Source: Glandiceps talaboti (taxonomy: Eukaryota; Hemichordata; Enteropneusta; Spengelidae). Taken from it: 64,000 nucleotides of DNA. The position numbers and the translations under genes are program-made. This document shows, piece after piece, positions 54,410 to 64,000 of this stretch. Each line of letters opens with the position of its first letter. Position 1 is the first letter of the stretch. Under the pieces are notes generated by a model. The model was not told the origin of the DNA. It did not search any database and saw only the letters and a list, made by a program, of their open reading frames with translations. Location of the stretch: contig NC_135565.1 of the NCBI RefSeq assembly GCF_964340395.1, forward strand, positions 3,133,142 through 3,197,141, in the 5' to 3' direction.

Positions 54410-55330
54410 TCTGTGTGGATGTGTGTATGTATGTATGTATGTATGTATGTATGTGTGTGTGTGTGTGTGTGTTTGTGTGTGTGTGTAAACAACTTCAAGT
54501 CGAAAACTGCTGAACCGATTGCTTTGATATTTGGTGGTCATGTGACTTCTGGTGTCTAGTTGGGAAATTGTTCAAATGAAAATGATTGCATCAGAGATGT
54601 GGGTTTTGGGTCAAAAAATGTGATTTTTGGTAAAAAACAAACAAACTTAAAATCCAAAACTGCTGAGCAGATTGGCATGAAATTTGATGGGGACATTCTT
54701 AGATGTGGGTAAATTAAGATTTGTTCATGACATTATGATTTCCCTGGTAATATGCAAATGTGTCTTTTTGGTCAAAAACATATAATTCCAAAACTACTCA
54801 GCAGATTGGGCTGAAATTTAATAGGGATGTATCTGTGGGTGTATAGATGAAGAAATATTAAGCATATAATGATCTCATCAGTAACGTGCAAATTAGAGGT
54901 ACAAATGCGAATTTTGGTCAAAAATTTCTCTCAAAAAGTACTTGGTCAGTGAGACTGAAACTCGGTGAGATGTTTCGAGAAGTGTTGTTCTGCAGATTTT
55001 CTTCAAAATATAATTACACAATTGGCCCTAGCAACCATGACCACGCCCTTAGCAACAACCGAATGGCAGTATATTTTGCTCAAATGACAACATCTGGTAG
55101 GCAAGTAAGTAAACATTCAAAAAAGTATGCAAATATCCCTAGCAACTATGACCAAGGCCATAGCAACAGTCAATAATCGCGTGTATTACAAAGATAATAT
55201 CAGGAATCATACACAAACGAACAAAAACATTCAAAAAATGTATGCAAATATGTCTAGCAACATGACCACACCCATAGCAACAGCCAAATGATTGCGTATA
55301 TTGCAAAGATAGCAACATGGTTGGATAGGC
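54410..55330 (+). repeat. Microsatellite-headed composite repeat
   Basis: Starts with (TGTC)n/(TATG)n/(TG)n at 54400-54486. About four degenerate copies of a ~145-bp core follow, near 54500, 54653, 54788 and 54932 (AAAACTGCTGAACCGATTG..., then GAAATTTGATGGGG). Three ~115-bp copies with CCTAGCAAC(C/T)ATGACCA come after. Tetranucleotide microsatellite plus tandem core resembles the pearl/Helitron-associated elements of marine invertebrates. A related fragment lies at 60664-60720. Confidence 0.6.
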
Positions 55331-56642
55331 AACTGGATAATCATTCAGCAAATGAACACCTATTGTTAGCATGGACTAGCATATGGATAAACATTTTTAA
55401 AAACTACAGTTGTGCTACAACGCCATTGGCGGTATTTTTATTTGAAATAATAATTTCAAACCCACGTAATGTCACATACATGTGTACACTTTGATATTCC
55501 TTATTTCAAATGACAGTGTTTTGTATCCATGGTAACCAAATTGTGCTGAGAGTCTTTATAATCTGAATATTTCGAAAATAAAGTTTTATTGATTGCGTTG
55601 TAACAACATTTGTTTACATCATACGTTTTGGGGAAGCGTTGCCTTAGCATTATTTTCGTAAAAACCTAATAAACTTGGTTTAACGTACTTATACATAACC
55701 TGCCTACTAGTCTGGAAACATACTGCAATTCAAGATACTTAGGTTTTTTCATAGTTAAGTTAGACGAGATTGATCACCAAGTCCGACATATATCAACTGA
55801 CCTAGGCTGAGTAATAACAAGATTCCAACCAATGAAGTACACATGCTAGTTTGTACACGAAATTCCCAAGACTGTTTTTTTTCCGTTCACCTACGAAATA
55901 TTTCAACCAGTGCGTTTTGTAACCCTCGTGATAAACTTATGGTGACTTTAAGATTCCCTTTGCTATCTGTAATTCTCTGGAATACACGAACACAAAACTG
56001 AATAACATTTCTAAAAGACGATGCATTACTATATATGCTAAATATGTTATCTATAGACCCCCTAACTTAGGACCAAATAGTTCGTCTTAACAGCAAACTT
56101 GCAATGTAACTTCATCCTGATAAAATGTTTGATTATTGATTCTTCATGATTGTAATATCGATTTGCAGATATTCACCACTGCACTGTGAGCGCCCTCAAT
56201 GATACTAACCATGATATCAAGGGCGCCCACAACGAGATACACATACTATTGTTGTTACATCGACTAGCAAATCTTTATTGTAAAACTTATATCGCCATAG
56301 TAATACCACTAGACAATGATTAATTTAAACTATGTTGCCCTTTAGCTGACACGAGGACCAAACTTTCACCAAAAAGACGTTTTTGTTCTGTATTTCTTTA
56401 GTAAAAGTAAGTCTTCTATGAAATTAATGTTGTATGTGTCAATCCTGGGCACAAATAGCAGACAAGATGGCACCGCATATAGCAGATATATTGGTCACTT
56501 TTATAAGTTTTTTCGGTTTTTTAAATAAAATAATGAAAGAAAGCCACGTTGTCTATTATTTGGAGTGCTGAGTAAGGGAACGGCTGTTTCCAACATGCAA
56601 ACTGTATTTGTGCCTGGTACATTTTCGTAGCTGAAACATTGG

Positions 56643-56800
<158 letters not shown>

Positions 56801-57029
56801 GGGGGGAGAAAGACAGACAGACAGAGTGTCTTTAACATAAGTTTGAAAATCCACCAACCATCAGAACGATACGATCCTGAGATCGTGAAACCTCTTCCAT
56901 GTAATTAACATTATACTAAGTTTTCAAACACACATGTAATCAGTACGTCTATTGGTAAGCATTAACAAAGACAACGTTCTGATTGCAAACATTGCTTCAT
57001 ACACAAACTTACACCAACAAGTTATTTAA

Positions 57030-58063
57030 ATTGCTTGGTCACGCTGCCACCAGGATTTAATACCGCACATAGACCTGCTAAAAGAAAGGGCAGATGTCTG
57101 ATTTCCACCTACCATATTTCCTATGGTGACGATCACCAATACCAGCGTTCGCTCCTGTAGAAGTACCTCCTATTCTGAAGGAATGTGTACCGAATTTCGA
57201 CGGATTTGGGACCATTTTTCTCTCGTGCGATTTCTTTTACACTGTGTGTAACTTAACTATTTGCTTGCATGGATGAGACTACGCGAACCTTTTGAAACGA
57301 ACATGTGTTCAAATATAAATATATCAGTATTGTCTTAGTATCAATGAGAGAAATATACTGCTTTAGTTTCGCTACTGGACTAGCGTGTTCCCTCGATCTG
57401 GAAATGTGAACCGTGCTCCCTGACCTATACTGTTTTGCTCTTCCTAATGATAACTATGAAAACTGATGTCACTATACCTAATAAAAACTACATCGCTATA
57501 CCTGAAGAAGCCTGCAAAGGCTAGTAAATTAAACAGATGTCCCTGACATCTTTCAGAGAGTTCAAGTCTTTATAATGTGAGACAATGTCCTTAATCATTT
57601 GTGATGTTTTCCTTCTTTTTTTCTGCACTGGTTTGCCTAAAGACAACTTTACAGATTCTAATAAACACTTAACAAATACATTGTCTGTTGGCGATGGGAG
57701 TCGACACAAATAATTATGAGTCCATTTCAAGCCGTAGTTTGCTACCTGTACGCACGGCTTTGTATGACCCTCCGTCGATGTGTTGCTGAATGGATGAGCT
57801 TAGCGAATTCGAAGTACAGAGAGGCTTCCGCAACCTGCGCTGAAAAGACTGGCAAATTGAGCCCGTCTCTGGAAGGCATGTTCATATCCTTTGGTGGTAG
57901 AGTCTGCTTTAAAAGCCATTGCTATGACTGGTAATGTGTCCGATAGTAGTATCATGTCCTGGATCACTGCCGTTACATTCTTTATCTCTATCCAAATATC
58001 ACGACTCGATAAATCACTATCCGACAGAAAATCAAATTCAATTGTGATCATTAACTGTAACAT
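57030..58063 (-). pseudogene. Decayed tyrosine recombinase of a Crypton- or DIRS-type element
   Basis: Seen on the minus strand, reading downwards: LPVIAMAFKADSTTKGYEHAF (SAM-like core-binding region; stop at 57800-57802), YGLKWTHN, LPSPTDNVFVKCLLESVK, then after a frameshift LLAFAGFFRYSDVV (57501-57527, with the first catalytic Arg). After another shift comes YRSGSTVHISRSREHASPV (from 57429), then HSFRIGG at 57174-57185 (the HxxR box) and RKYGRWKSD. The order is that of eukaryotic tyrosine recombinases, but stops and at least three frame changes show it is dead. No RT or terminal repeats were identified, so Crypton versus DIRS/Ngaro is open. Confidence 0.8.
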
Positions 58064-58489
58064 GATCGTTTGACCGCTATTATCGTCTCAACACATCTAG
58101 TGCTTTTCCCTAGCTACACATCACTAATGGACTACTATATGGTTGGATAAAGCTTTCCAACGACTAGAGTCCGCCCTAACTGCATCACATGCTGTCACTC
58201 GGCACTGCTATAGTATATTGAAATAGCCTTGCATCGAGGTACATAACTTTCTGATCTGTACTCTGCCCACTATCTTAAAATCAAGCCTTAATGCTAATGT
58301 TGCGAGTCATAGAGTTGAACGGTATAAGTATGGATAGTTCTAACGTTGTACTCTAGCACTCACACTCTCATACTCTGGTACGGGATCGTTCAGGTCCAAG
58401 TCGGGAATTAGTCACGACTGAGAAGAGATTTCGGCTTGCCAGAATCACCTACCCGAGTGCTTCTGGATGTTTAATTCTCACTTTAAGTA

Positions 58490-58745
58490 TACTTCCAATA
58501 CAATGGAATTTACACAACAACTAAAATAGAAAATCGCGCCATAAGATCTTCAGCAGCTCCTGAACTTTGGAACTCTCTACCCCTGGACATTAAAACCTCT
58601 CCCAATGTTAACATTTTCAAAAGACGCTTGAAAACCCACATATTTTAGAGAGCTTTTTCATCTCCTTTCTAACTCTAAGCGCCACTGAACATTGTTTTCT
58701 TTGGATATTTGGCGCTATATAAATTTATTAGATAGTTAGATAGAT
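58490..58745 (+). pseudogene. LINE 3'-end remnant
   Basis: Seen: IRSSAAPELWNSLPLDIK followed by NIFKRRLKTHIF and a stop, the usual C-terminus of CR1/L2-type LINE polyproteins. Then comes a 3' UTR with GGCGCTATATAAATTTA and a short TTAGA/TAGA tail ending near 58745. Upstream similarity fades near 58390-58490. It follows the recombinase pseudogene but belongs to a different element class. Confidence 0.65.
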
Positions 58746-60420
58746 GCCATCATAAATAATATTATGTACTTTTCTTTAACCAATCATGTGAATTTCACGG
58801 TTACATCATGTTTGCCCAGCTTCGTCATCGCCAGTCTATTTCTGACCTATCGCCTACAATGCCGAATGTAGAATTTATTCTCATAATTCCGAAATACTAT
58901 ATTTTGGATCGTAACACTCCAAAAAAGGGAATTTTTGGCTCCCCCTCTAGTTTCGTCTTGGGGTAACTGTATCCAATCTTCACAAAAAACTATTGATGTC
59001 GGACTGCGGCGGGATTAAAGTTGCCTTATTCTCTGTTATCGTCGTAAGTTGTATCGACGGTCTAAAGTTAGACGTTCAGATTGCGCAGAACTTGCGAGAA
59101 CGAAAAGTCTATGGTCATTCCTTGATGACCGCGCTTAGACTCTAACCATTTAATACATTACAGCTCCTTACAAGTGCGCCCTCAACGTGCCACAAGAACA
59201 TTAATTTCTCTATAGATATATTGTAACTATACTAGAAATTACATACTTTCACTCCGAGGAACTTTGCTGTGACATGAACGTAATCATTAAATGTCTATTA
59301 AATAACTCCTCCATGTATTGAATTATGCATTATATATTTCTGATTAGATCCAACTGAGAAACCAATAAAGTTGATTTGTTATCATCAAACCATTCTTATG
59401 TTACGTAAATATGCGGTCAATGGATCATAAATCGACTAGTGTAATTAATGCCAACATCATCATATACAGTATATACATTTTTTCACATCCCATTATTAGC
59501 AATATATCTGTGGATAGCTCATAAAGAAAGAAGTTACATCATCAAACCTGATCGAAACATACCCCTTATGGGCTATTTATATAAATATTCTGTCTTATTT
59601 ACATTAAAGTCTGATTACATAAAATATTAAATGAAAGAAATAACTTTGTGAAGAGATTCGTGGATTAGAACTGTGCTATCCTTGCATGTGAGTTTGATCA
59701 GCCTATATTTCACGATGGGCATCGACCTTCATGAGACACTATTGATTGTTATTGGCAATTTTAACTTGTGTACTAATTATGAAAACCTTTTCATTTGTTT
59801 TGTCCATGTCACATTGGAATTCTCTTGGAGAATTATTGCACATTGCTCTTTGACGTCAACATTAGACTTGTATTCATTAAATAAGGTTCTGAGTAATTAA
59901 TCCAATTTATAATGATATCTTCTTTCAGTGAGCAATTCCAAAATGTTGTCTTCATATGATTATCTTACCATTGAAACTGTCTGTATGTTTTAAGGAGGTA
60001 ATGATATATTGGTCACTTAATTCTATATAACCCATATGTATACTATCATTGATGAACTATCAGGTTTAACGAAATGTTGTAATGTAGTTTTATGTGGAGT
60101 TAAGTGGTCTTGAATGCACAAGATATTGTGTGGAGTTAAGTGGTCTTGAATGCACAATATTGTGGACAGCAATGCTTCACGATTTACAGACAGCTACTTG
60201 TCAATAAAATTTGTCTGATGACAATCATGATGATGTTGTTGTTGTTGTTGTATATATAACCTGAATTTGGTCAATTTCGAATGTAATGTGGTCCAAATAA
60301 GATAACGTTATCTCTCTCAGCAATCGATCACTGACCGTTTGTCGTGTCTCTTAACGTACACCTAATGGAGACGTTTGTTCTCCCTCGCCATTTTGCCCCA
60401 CTGATGACCCTTAGCATCTA

Positions 60421-60555
60421 GGTCATAGTTTACATTCACTTCCTTTGTGGCTGTGGCTGTGGCTGTACTGTAGTCTGTTGTTTACTTGATCGTATCACCG
60501 GTCTTTCCTCCTTACTGTGACAAAACCCATTACCACTACGACTGTATCACAACAG
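60421..60555 (+). other. Candidate non-coding first exon of the deiodinase-like gene
   Basis: The strong donor CAACAG|GTAAGT at 60556 has no obvious coding frame before it and lies about 2.2 kb before the exon whose ATG is only 4 nt inside its acceptor. A short leader exon spliced onto that exon is the simplest reading. The 5' limit given is arbitrary. The segment contains three copies of GTGGCT. Confidence 0.3.
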
Positions 60556-61286
60556 GTAAGTCCTCAATAAATGTGATAACACATATATATTTCATAAAAT
60601 ATTTGTTAAACGCCGTGGAAGCATTGTCCTTTTACCTTGGGGGTGGGGGGTAATATGTTATTGTTCTGTCTGTCTCAATATCTCAAAAACTACTTCATCG
60701 ATTCTAATGAAACTTGTTACAAATCTTCCGTATTCTAATGAGAAAGTAAACATTCAATGAACATTAATTATTCATTTTCATATATGTAGTTCGGTCGGTA
60801 TAAAACACAGGTACAGACCAGGCCAGTCAAGGTCAGTTATCGGACTAAACATTCTTTCTGGATTCACATTCGGATCCAAAAATCCGTCATCTGTTTTTAT
60901 TTGCAATATATATTGGTTATCATGGCAAATTTCACCTTCTCTTTTATATAAATGCTAATTCAACAATGTAAGTACTCAAATATGTGTACACGCTGTTAAA
61001 AACGTCTATGATAAATACTCTGAACCACTCACTCAAATGATATCTCCCTTGACAGCCATTAATTACCAATTTGAATTGTTGCTTACATGGACTATGCACA
61101 TTTAGATGTCATAGAGTGTGTAGTAGACAAGTAGAAATCAAAGCCTATTTGTTACATTGCATAGAAAAGAAGTAAGTATAAATGGTAGATGCACGCCCAG
61201 TGATGGAAATCCACAATTACAAAGCATAGAATGTACCCATCACCTGACCTGATTTTTTGTGTCAACTTTCATTGACATTTGATGCA

Positions 61287-61424
61287 ACGTATATGTTTGT
61301 CTCGGTTACCCAGACTCTTGCCATTGAGGGCTCCATCACCAGCGGGGTGCACCATTTTACCCTGCTGGCATGGTGGTGGAACTCTCAATGGCAAGAGTCT
61401 GGGTAACCAAGACTACGTATATGT
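61287..61424. mobile_element. Fold-back MITE with 10-bp target duplication
   Basis: Arms starting GTCT(C/T)GGTTACCCAGACTC pair over about 45 bp, with mismatches towards the centre, and a nested smaller inverted repeat (CCAGC.GGGT / ACCC.GCTGG) sits in the middle. ACGTATATGT occurs directly on both sides (61287-61296 and 61415-61424), as expected of a target-site duplication. It has no coding and lies in the presumed first intron of the deiodinase-like gene. Confidence 0.72.
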
Positions 61425-61939
61425 ATCATTATATATTAAAGTTTAATTTTCAACATTCATATAAAACAGATTGAATATAAGGCTAACATTTAAATATTCT
61501 TATTATTACACACAATGTTTAAATTGTTAATATCTAACAACTATCACTATACAATTGTCATGTTATATCGCCCACGGAATAACCTTTGACATTTTCAGCT
61601 TGAAGGTGTTTATGTAAACATGACATTTCAACAAAAAAATAGGACGCATGGAGGGCATTAATTTACACGATGTTTTTATCAATTTTTTGCAAACTCCCAG
61701 GGTGACAGATTTCCAGTCATGAAACAAAGTCACTTGCTAGTAAGATCGTTATTTCTCTTCAGGGATGACACACTTGGACTAATATCCCAAGACGGTTGTT
61801 CTTGAACAAGCATTTGTCACTTCATTTAGCCAAGCTACATTTTTGTCCTAAACATATTGCAATGGTATATTTTAGTTGTGCAAATCATCCTGTGTTACCA
61901 ATAAACACTGAAAATGCGCGAAATGCAACTACTTTCCGA

Positions 61940-62270
61940 TATGAGTGTCTGCCATCTTCTTTGATTTTTAACGTGCAACATTCTAAAAGTGTCTGCAGTT
62001 GGCAAAACGTTTTTACTCTTGACTGCAGCCAGTAGGTACAAGAACCAGTGTGAAATCTATGTGTAAAATGTAATTCCTAGATCAGAAGACATTAATTGCT
62101 TGGCAAAACAAAGATAAATGATGCAAAAAAATACCTGACAGCTAATTGAAAATCTACGCCAAATGTAATGACGGATTCACATCTTTGGATCTGAAAGTGA
62201 ATAAAAAAACTATTCAGTCGATACTTGACCTGGCCTGACCTGAGTTTTGTGCCGACCGTATGTACTTCAA
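61940..62270 (+). repeat. Dispersed repeat family, copy B
   Basis: Same order of shared segments as 25145-25580, shorter by about 100 bp, in the same orientation. It lies in the first intron or leader region of the deiodinase-like gene. Class unknown; it looks like an old non-autonomous transposon. Confidence 0.75.
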
Positions 62271-62735
62271 ATTCAATATAGTTTGGTACATACGTTAACC
62301 ATGAGAGAGCGCATATGTCTTATAATGTTTGTTGATTTAGCTTAAAAATTTTGTAGGCCTAAAAGTCTACGGTTTTGTCCATACGGAAGCATTCAGTTTA
62401 AATTTGGTTTGAAGGTAATATAGCTAATAACGTATTATCAATATCAATATTGCCATCTTGTCTGTATCTAGTCTTCGTAGTTTTGAATGGGTTATAAATG
62501 TAACAAGAAATTGCAATATTGGTATCTTAAGGTGTAGAAGGCACAGTTTCTCATTTCTGCGTGGTAGAGCCAGTGAATACTAAAATGAAACGGGTAGTAT
62601 GTATATACATATACTGACATAACAAACAAGAAAAATCCTAATACAAAATGTATCACTACTACTTATAGATGTTTCAATGTTTACAGTTTAGGTGTGTTTT
62701 GAGTTATATCAAGTTCATTGTCTTGTAACAGAATT

Positions 62736-63002
62736 ATGGAGCCATCCTACATGTACGACAGAGACTTTGTTATTAAACTGATCAAACATTTTGTGGAAGT
62801 TCTCACTGGTGAAGAAACACTGAAATGGATGGATAGGGAGATTGACCCATCCAAACCAGAACCCGAACTTATCATGCTGAGATTGAAAACCAAACTTAAG
62901 GACATTGAGAAACAAGTTTTAAGGGAAAATGGTATTGGAGATGATAAGCACTGTGATTACTTTGAAGGAAGTGTTAGAAAAGTATATGATGGTGATGAGG
63001 AG
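62736..63002 (+). CDS. DIO: Deiodinase-like protein, first coding exon
   Basis: Seen: acceptor TTGTAACAG ending at 62731, ATG at 62736, 89 codons, donor GTGAGT at 63003, phase 0 out. The protein starts MEPSYMYDRDFVIKLIKHF and is charged and helical-looking (LRLKTKLKDIEKQVL). It ends DYFEGSVRKVYDGDEE. I see no signal peptide or hydrophobic membrane segment, unlike vertebrate deiodinases, which carry an N-terminal membrane anchor. The assignment rests on the next exon, joined in phase across a microsatellite-filled intron. ATG 62736 is the first ATG in the exon. Alternative: this exon belongs to a different protein or a fusion. Confidence 0.65.
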
Positions 63003-63008
63003 GTGAGT

Positions 63009-63421
63009 CAACAACAACAACAACAACAACAACAACATACATACATACATACATACATACATACATACATACATACATACATACATACATACACACACAC
63101 GAATACGTATATTACATTCATACCTACACATAGACACACACACACACACACATGCATGCATGCATACGCACGTACGTACGTACGTACATACATACATACA
63201 TACATACATACATACACACACACAAATACATACATACATACATACATACATACATACATACATACATGCATGCATACATACATACATACATATACATACA
63301 TACATACATACATACATACATACATACATACATGCATGCATGCATGCGCGCGCACGCACACACACACATACATACATACATACATACATACATACATACA
63401 TACATACATACATACATACAT
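63009..63421. repeat. (CAA)n-(CATA)n microsatellite filling the deiodinase intron
   Basis: Starts 6 bp after the donor at 63003 with nine CAA units, then about 385 bp of CATA with CACG, CATG and CA runs. It occupies about half of the 796-bp intron. Confidence 0.96.
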
Positions 63422-63798
63422 TTTGTCTATGTAGCATTAAGTATCCAATATTGCTTACCACTGCGTCCCATTATGCATATAAATTATAGCACACGTCGTC
63501 TGTCATTTGTTGACAGATGGAACGGTTTGCTGACATATCTAACCCTATTCAACCTAGCTACCAATTTAAAAAGGGGGTCTGGTAGACTAGAGGTTGCATT
63601 GTGAATAGTTTAAATTATATGCACTAATAAGGGTTGCAATGGGTTGCATGTTGCTCAGGAGTCAAGGAAGTATACAAGGGTAGTGTGCCATAATATGTCC
63701 GAGTCTTTGTAATAACTGTAATGCATTTTGACCACAGTATGGGAAAGCACTTTATACAAATTAACATTATTGTTGATATTATTGTCCATTTACTCCAG

Positions 63799-63987
63799 GT
63801 GTTGTCATATTTGGAATTTATGGGAACTCCATCGTCTACTGAGGCAACAACAAATGTTGGTGATACTGCTTTCGATGTCAAGCTGGTTACTATGGATACC
63901 AAGGAAACTATTCCACTGAGCTCATTTCAGAGAAAGAATCGCCCACTTCTGATAGCAGCTTCCTCTTTTTCCTGACAAATGATGAGG
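63799..63987 (+). CDS. DIO: Iodothyronine deiodinase-like exon with in-frame selenocysteine TGA
   Basis: Seen: acceptor TTACTCCAG ending at 63798; VLSYLEFMGTPSS, then GDTAFDVKLVTMDTKE, then SSFQRKNRPLLIAASSFS, TGA (63973-63975), then QMMR and a GTGAGT donor at 63988. Family knowledge: deiodinases are thioredoxin-fold selenoenzymes with the order APDVKLV...DRPL(V/L)xxFGSxTU, and the TGA here sits in exactly the register of U. It is therefore read as selenocysteine (residue 148 of the visible model), not as a stop. The substrate would be an iodothyronine or similar iodinated tyrosine. The flanking residues (SFSUQMM for SxTUPPF) are divergent. Further exons and any SECIS element lie beyond the window. 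Confidence 0.8.
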
Positions 63988-64000
63988 GTGAGTTTTGTTT

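Noticed and set aside
61287-61424. miRNA precursor
   Set aside because: The hairpin is flanked by a 10-bp direct repeat and has nested arms, which fits a fold-back transposon better; small-RNA data would be needed.

Overview
This window is animal nuclear DNA. It is AT-rich, its genes are split by GT-AG introns (one of about 26 kb), and much of it is microsatellite, minisatellite and transposon sequence. The genes it carries (an NRIP2/3-type retropepsin, an aristaless-like ALX homeobox gene with an OAR tail, and an iodothyronine-deiodinase-like selenoprotein) point to a bilaterian, most plausibly a marine invertebrate such as a hemichordate, cephalochordate or lophotrochozoan. I cannot name the species. 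Most long open frames in the window are artefacts of simple repeats.

Layout. (1) 1-4440: no exon recognised. It holds short tandem repeats, a 433-bp inverted-repeat transposon (3041-3473) and a (TA)n-embedded fragment with a hammerhead ribozyme motif (3601-3754). (2) 4441-14950: five consecutive plus-strand exons of an NRIP3-like gene that begins upstream of the first exon seen. Its introns hold a 45-bp minisatellite split by a young 5'-truncated LINE (5921-8959), a second 45-bp minisatellite (10466-11330) and a possible MITE (13385-13765). (3) 14951-23262: intergenic or upstream sequence with simple repeats and one tentative first Alx exon. (4) 23263-50949: Alx, with the homeobox split after homeodomain residue 46 by a 26-kb intron. 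That intron holds a 51-bp minisatellite of about 50 units, a dead LINE, many microsatellites and a second hammerhead-bearing fragment. (5) 50950-60420: intergenic, with a 37-bp repeat pair, a microsatellite-headed composite repeat, a decayed tyrosine recombinase gene (minus strand) and a LINE 3' remnant. (6) 60421-64000: the 5' part of a deiodinase-like gene running off the right edge. An in-frame TGA falls exactly where the family has selenocysteine.

The three genes are independent functions, not an operon: a predicted aspartyl protease-fold protein, a transcription factor, and a predicted thyroid-hormone-type deiodinase. All lie on the plus strand. The most noteworthy items are the hammerhead ribozyme motifs tied to a (TA)n-flanked, Penelope-like repeat family, the selenocysteine codon, and the minisatellite whose unit contains two palindromes and which was split by a LINE with a recognisable target-site duplication.
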